A DNA stretch of 10,071 bases, from assembly GCA_035544835.1 (NCBI GenBank), contig DASZZV010000121.1, forward strand, positions 1 to 10,071, written 5' to 3'. Shown here one piece after another: positions 6,486 to 10,071 of the stretch. The translations under genes were made by a program, and so were the position numbers. Source of the stretch: DASZZV01 sp035544835. GTDB lineage: Bacteria > Acidobacteriota > Thermoanaerobaculia > Gp7-AA8. Position 1 is the stretch's first letter. Each line of letters opens with the position of its first letter. The notes under the pieces were generated by a model that saw nothing but the letters and a program-made list of their open reading frames with translations, was not told where the DNA came from and did not search any database.

Positions 6486-6535
6486 GCGGCGGCGCGGGAC
6501 GCCGCCGGGCCAGGCGACAAGGATGTCGCCACTCC
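6486..6535 (-). repeat. 50-bp two-hairpin repeat, right copy of an inverted pair
   Basis: Reverse complement of 6280-6328 with a single inserted base in a hairpin loop. Together with the left copy it brackets the inner GTACCGG pair, making nested inverted repeats in the 6270-6554 gap between convergent genes. The remaining bases of the gap show no gene. Confidence 0.88.
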
Positions 6536-6554
6536 GATGCTTCGTCGTTCGCTC

Positions 6555-7529
6555 TTACGGGCCGCTTCGGATGTCTTCGAAGAGCTTCGTGAACTTGCGG
6601 TCGAAGGCCTTGCTGATAAAGATCTGCTTGAGGTAGTTCAGCGTCGTGATCGCGGCCGGAAGACCGGACATGGCGGTGGGGATGAAGGCAAGGCGGCCAA
6701 CCAGTTGAATGGTCTTGTCGGAGCTGGAATATTCGAGAGACTGCAGATCGCTTCTGGTATCGCCGTAGTAGGCCAGGATCAGGATGTAGATGTCGCTCAC
6801 GAGATCGCGGAATCTCATTTCCTCGCCCCAGGCGAAACACTTCCCGGCGCGGATGTTCTCCAGAAATTCATGGATCGAATCGGCCTTGGAGACGGTGTAG
6901 ACCTTTGCGACATGCTTCAACGTGTGCGCGTCCGAGCCGCCGACCATGGCCAGATTGCGCCCCTGCTCGCGCATCGCTTCGACCAGCTGGAAGACGATCT
7001 TATTGTTCGACGAAGCCATCGCTCCGTTGAGTACTTCGAAGACATCGCACATCTGAATCATCTCGCCGATGTATCGGGCAGCGACGTTCTTCATGCGGTA
7101 GTTCTGCAGCAGATGATTGACACCGAACAGGATGCGTTCTGACTTCAGGTAGGGAATGAGCTCGCGAATGTCGCGTCGAAGACGTTGAATCTCCCGGTGC
7201 TGTTCTTCGTTGAGATTGTAGACGCCGAGATGGACGCGCTGGGCGGTTTCCGGAAAGTATGTCTCTACTTCTTCGGAGATGAAAAAATCGTCGAGGTCAG
7301 GAAACTTGTTCAGAAGGTACAGTGCGCCGTCGATCGAATCGTGATCCGACAACGTCACATACGACATGCCCCGCTCCTTGGCCATGCGATACACGTCTTC
7401 GGGAGCGCTGTAGCAGTCTCGAGTATTCGCTCTTCGAAAATACTTGAAAATGGAGAAGCGACTGTGACAATGGAGGTCTGCTTTCTTGTAGGCCGGATCG
7501 GCGAGCAGCTCGGCGCGGTTTTCGTTCAT
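6555..7529 (-). CDS. PHP-domain metal-dependent phosphoesterase-like protein
   Basis: PHP domains bind two or three metal ions and hydrolyse phosphoester bonds; substrates vary widely, from histidinol phosphate to nucleic acids and sugar phosphates. The expected ligand motifs are all present: DLHCH (18-22), LSDHDSI (60-66), a Glu at 86-87, VHLG with His100, VNH with His139 and GGSDAH with Asp200 and His202. The domain spans about 15-235. A further ~85 residues follow, with two hydrophobic stretches (about 244-255 and 278-300) that may be helices packing on the domain or a membrane contact. Length (324) is longer than a minimal PHP hydrolase and too short for a DNA polymerase. There is no histidinol-phosphatase or polymerase context, so the substrate cannot be named. 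The ATG at 7529 has only a weak ribosome binding site. The gene is divergent from lon and convergent with the barrel-protein gene. Confidence 0.88.
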   Translation of the reverse strand: MNENRAELLADPAYKKADLHCHSRFSIFKYFRRANTRDCYSAPEDVYRMAKERGMSYVTLSDHDSIDGALYLLNKFPDLDDFFISEEVETYFPETAQRVHLGVYNLNEEQHREIQRLRRDIRELIPYLKSERILFGVNHLLQNYRMKNVAARYIGEMIQMCDVFEVLNGAMASSNNKIVFQLVEAMREQGRNLAMVGGSDAHTLKHVAKVYTVSKADSIHEFLENIRAGKCFAWGEEMRFRDLVSDIYILILAYYGDTRSDLQSLEYSSSDKTIQLVGRLAFIPTAMSGLPAAITTLNYLKQIFISKAFDRKFTKLFEDIRSGP

Positions 7530-7561
7530 TGAACTTGCATCATCCCGGCTGCGGTCAACTC

Positions 7562-7589
7562 GTGACGCATCTGAACCAATTTCTACAAT
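7562..7589 (+). promoter_or_regulatory. candidate sigma-70 promoter of lon
   Basis: GTGACG (7562-7567) and TACAAT (7584-7589) are separated by 16 bases, placing transcription near 7596 with a leader of about 50 bases. I see neither a sigma-32-type heat-shock promoter nor a CIRCE (TTAGCACTC-type) operator in the 7530-7646 intergenic region, although lon is heat-induced in many bacteria. Confidence 0.4.
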
Positions 7590-7646
7590 ATTCGTGCCGC
7601 GACATCCTCGAAGGATAATTCAAATTACTGCACCGAAAGAATCTAA

Positions 7647-10071
7647 ATGGCCCTGAAGACCAAACCGAAATCCCAGCAACTCTCCGAATGGCTCGAAGTC
7701 GACGTTCCAAGCCGGCTCCCGGTGATTCCTCTCGTCTCGTCTGTTCTTTTTCCTGGAGGAGTTCTTTCACTCCAGGTTGGCATCGACAGGAATGTGCGGC
7801 TCCTGCGCGGCCTGCCCGAGGATCAGAACCTGATCGCGGCTTTCTGTCAGAAGTCGGGGGACAAGGAGAACCCACGGCCCGAGGATCTGTCGACGGTGGG
7901 CGTACTCGCCGCCATCGTTCAACGTCTTCCGTTGTCTGCCGATCGGTACCAGCTGTTCCTCCAGGGCCGCCAGCGTGTCGAGCTGATCCAGATGGTTCAA
8001 ACCGAGCCTTTCTTCGAGGCCAGGCTGCGGGAGATTCCTCCCATCGCCATCCCGAAGTCGGCCCACATCGACGAGTTGATCGAACGCGCGACCTCGATCT
8101 TCGAGAAGCTCGTGGAGAGCGACAGTAAGTACTCCAGCGAGCTCCTGAACATCCTCAAGATGAATATCCATGAAGGGCCCGATCTGTTTGCCGACCTCAT
8201 GGCTACCTTCGTCAACCTTCCGCTCGAAGAGAAGCAACGTCTTCTGGAGACAGTGAATCCCGTCACCCGCATCGAGCTGCTGATCGAATCGATGCAGCGC
8301 GACCTTGGGAAGGCCAGCGTCGACAAGGAGCTGCAGCGACAGATCCAGTCGTCGATCAACAGGCGCGAGCGTGAGAACTACCTGCGCGAACAGATGCGCG
8401 TCATACAGGATGAACTGGGCGACACCAATCCCTCGGCGCGCGAGGCAGAAAATTACCGGGAGAAGGTCGAGGCGCTTCCTCTGGCCCAGGAGTGGAAGGA
8501 TCAGCTGAGCCGGGAGATCAACCGTCTCGTCATCCTCTCGCCGGCGTCCTCAGATTACTCGGTGATCAAAGGGCACCTCGATGTCGTCCTGCAGATGCCC
8601 TGGACGTCGAAGACCATGGACGCCATCGACCTGGAGGCATCGGAAAAGATACTCAACGAGAAACATTACGGGCTTGAAGAGATCAAAGAGCGGGTTCTGG
8701 AATTCCTGGCCGTGCTCAAGCTGAAGGGCGATCTCAAAGGCCCGATCCTCTGTTTCGCGGGGCCTCCCGGTGTCGGGAAAACTTCACTGGGGCAGGCCAT
8801 TGCCGATGCCGTCGGACGAAAGTTTCTGAGGATGTCCGTGGGCGGGGTCACCGATGAAGCGGAGATTCGCGGGCATCGTAAGACCTACATCGGGGCCATG
8901 CCCGGGAAAGTGATTCAGAGCTACATCCAGGTCGGCGTCAACAATCCGCTGATCATGATCGACGAGATCGACAAGATCGGGAAAGACTTCCGAGGAGATC
9001 CCGCTTCAGCACTGCTGGAGGTTCTCGACTCGCAGCAGAACAGCCTCTTCATGGATCGCTATCTGGAGATTCCCTTCGACCTCTCGCATACGCTCTTTGT
9101 GACGACGGCCAACGTTCTGGAGATGATTCCGCCAGCCCTTCGAGACCGCCTTGAGGTCATCCGCCTGAGCGGTTACACAGAGCGCGAGAAGCTGCATATC
9201 GCCCGCGAGCATCTGTTCCCGACTCTCATCACCGATCACGGCATCCAGCCGTCGGACATCACCATCGACGATGAAGCGATCCTGACCATCATCCGGGAGT
9301 ACACCGGTGAAGCGGGTGTCCGCAATCTGACACGGCGTCTTGCCGCTGTCGTTCGCAAGGTGGCTCGCAAAGTCGCCGCGGAAGGGGCTGGTCCTCACGC
9401 CATCACCAGAGATGACCTCCAGACCTATCTGGGACTACCCTCGTTCGAGCACGAATTCGCCGAGCGTGCTCCGGAGGTCGGCGTTTCCACCGGCCTGGCC
9501 TGGACTCAAAGCGGCGGCGAGATCATGTTCATTGAAGCGACGCGTATGCCGGGGTCCGGCAGGACCACTGTGACTGGTCAACTGGGTGACGTCATGCGCG
9601 AGTCGGTTCAGGCCGCCTATTCCTATGTTCGTTCGAAGGCCGCTGAGCTGGCCATCGACGACAAGACATTCAGTGAGACCGACATCCACATTCACTTTCC
9701 GGCCGGAGCAATCCCCAAGGACGGTCCCTCGGCGGGAGTCGCCATCGCCACGACCATCGCCTCCATCATGTCGGAACGTTCCGTCCGCCACGACGTCGCC
9801 ATGACCGGTGAGATCACCCTGCGGGGGAAAGTGCTTTCCGTCGGCGGTATCAAGGAGAAGGTGATGGCCGCGCAGCGGGCGAATATCAAAGCGGTCGTTC
9901 TGCCTGCCGGCAATAAGCGCGACCTGAGTGAAGTGCCCGACGAGATCAAGGCCGGACTCCGCTTTGTTTTCGCCGAACGTGTGGAAGATGTGTGGGCCGA
10001 GACGCTCATGGAGCGGCCCGCGCCAGCCGGAGAGACATCAGGCGATACGGAGAAGTCGGAATCGGGTTACG
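7647..10071 (+). CDS. lon: ATP-dependent Lon protease, C-terminus cut by window edge
   Basis: Cytoplasmic hexameric AAA+ serine protease that degrades damaged and short-lived regulatory proteins. The frame runs without a stop from ATG 7647 to the window end (808 codons). A TAA immediately precedes the ATG in frame, so no earlier start is possible. The N-terminal substrate-binding domain begins at LPVIPL (24-29), and a coiled helical region follows (about 240-290). The AAA+ module shows Walker A GPPGVGKT (372-379), GGVTDEAEIRGHRKTYIGAM, Walker B IMIDEIDKIG with Asp439/Glu440, and DRLEVIRLSGYTE. The protease domain carries the catalytic Ser695 in PKDGPSAGV and Lys738 in GGIKEK, 43 residues apart as in E. 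coli (679/722). Conserved sequence ends near residue 790, and the remaining tail is Pro/Gly/Ser/Glu-rich, so only a few residues are probably missing. The ribosome binding site is weak. Confidence 0.97.
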   Translation, partial: MALKTKPKSQQLSEWLEVDVPSRLPVIPLVSSVLFPGGVLSLQVGIDRNVRLLRGLPEDQNLIAAFCQKSGDKENPRPEDLSTVGVLAAIVQRLPLSADRYQLFLQGRQRVELIQMVQTEPFFEARLREIPPIAIPKSAHIDELIERATSIFEKLVESDSKYSSELLNILKMNIHEGPDLFADLMATFVNLPLEEKQRLLETVNPVTRIELLIESMQRDLGKASVDKELQRQIQSSINRRERENYLREQMRVIQDELGDTNPSAREAENYREKVEALPLAQEWKDQLSREINRLVILSPASSDYSVIKGHLDVVLQMPWTSKTMDAIDLEASEKILNEKHYGLEEIKERVLEFLAVLKLKGDLKGPILCFAGPPGVGKTSLGQAIADAVGRKFLRMSVGGVTDEAEIRGHRKTYIGAMPGKVIQSYIQVGVNNPLIMIDEIDKIGKDFRGDPASALLEVLDSQQNSLFMDRYLEIPFDLSHTLFVTTANVLEMIPPALRDRLEVIRLSGYTEREKLHIAREHLFPTLITDHGIQPSDITIDDEAILTIIREYTGEAGVRNLTRRLAAVVRKVARKVAAEGAGPHAITRDDLQTYLGLPSFEHEFAERAPEVGVSTGLAWTQSGGEIMFIEATRMPGSGRTTVTGQLGDVMRESVQAAYSYVRSKAAELAIDDKTFSETDIHIHFPAGAIPKDGPSAGVAIATTIASIMSERSVRHDVAMTGEITLRGKVLSVGGIKEKVMAAQRANIKAVVLPAGNKRDLSEVPDEIKAGLRFVFAERVEDVWAETLMERPAPAGETSGDTEKSESGY

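Noticed and set aside
726..6535. CRISPR-like arrays
   Set aside because: The repeats are inverted, come in pairs and lack regular spacing or tandem order. No cas gene is present.
6369..7142. 257-residue plus-strand frame opposite the PHP gene
   Set aside because: It is antisense to intact PHP motifs and starts inside repeats.
7530..7646. CIRCE or sigma-32 heat-shock control of lon
   Set aside because: Neither the TTAGCACTC inverted repeat nor a CTTGAA/CCCCAT-type promoter is present; only a sigma-70-like pair is seen.
1..10071. tRNA, rRNA or riboswitch genes
   Set aside because: No cloverleaf with a GTTC-type T-arm, no rRNA core sequence and no recognisable riboswitch core was seen in the non-coding gaps.

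Overview
This window is GC-rich chromosomal DNA from a Gram-negative bacterium with mostly housekeeping content. A lineage near Acidobacteriota is my best guess, at low confidence. It rests on the secreted protein with a TYIVVLTNGTR-like N-terminus, the outer-membrane-barrel-like protein with a carboxypeptidase-regulatory-like N-terminal domain, and dense GC-rich palindromic intergenic repeats. There is no sign of a phage, plasmid, insertion sequence, CRISPR array or defence system.

Layout. (1) 2-661 (+): 3' part of a gene for a beta-sandwich, rhamnosidase-like protein. (2) 662-965: convergent intergenic region with two inverted copies of a 58-bp palindromic repeat. (3) 966-1685 (-): small secreted protein of unknown function. 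(4) 1799-4269 (+): a two-gene unit of type I-beta DAHP synthase and pyruvate kinase, joined by a TGATG stop/start overlap. Both enzymes consume phosphoenolpyruvate. (5) 4270-4502: gap with a palindromic repeat and then a good sigma-70-like promoter. (6) 4503-6269 (+): putative outer-membrane beta-barrel protein. (7) 6270-6554: second convergent intergenic region, packed with nested inverted repeats and a terminator. (8) 6555-7529 (-): PHP-domain metal-dependent phosphoesterase-like protein. (9) 7647-10071 (+): ATP-dependent protease Lon, divergent from the PHP gene and cut by the window edge just short of its C-terminus.

The genes do not form one pathway. The clearest functional link is aroF-pyk, where the entry step of the shikimate pathway and the last step of glycolysis are translationally coupled at the PEP node. 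The most unusual material is intergenic. Two unrelated palindromic repeat families occur as head-to-head pairs exactly at the two convergent gene junctions. In each family the two copies differ by compensatory base changes that preserve the hairpin, which suggests selection on structure. I see no convincing new multi-gene system here. The repeats are the best candidates for follow-up.
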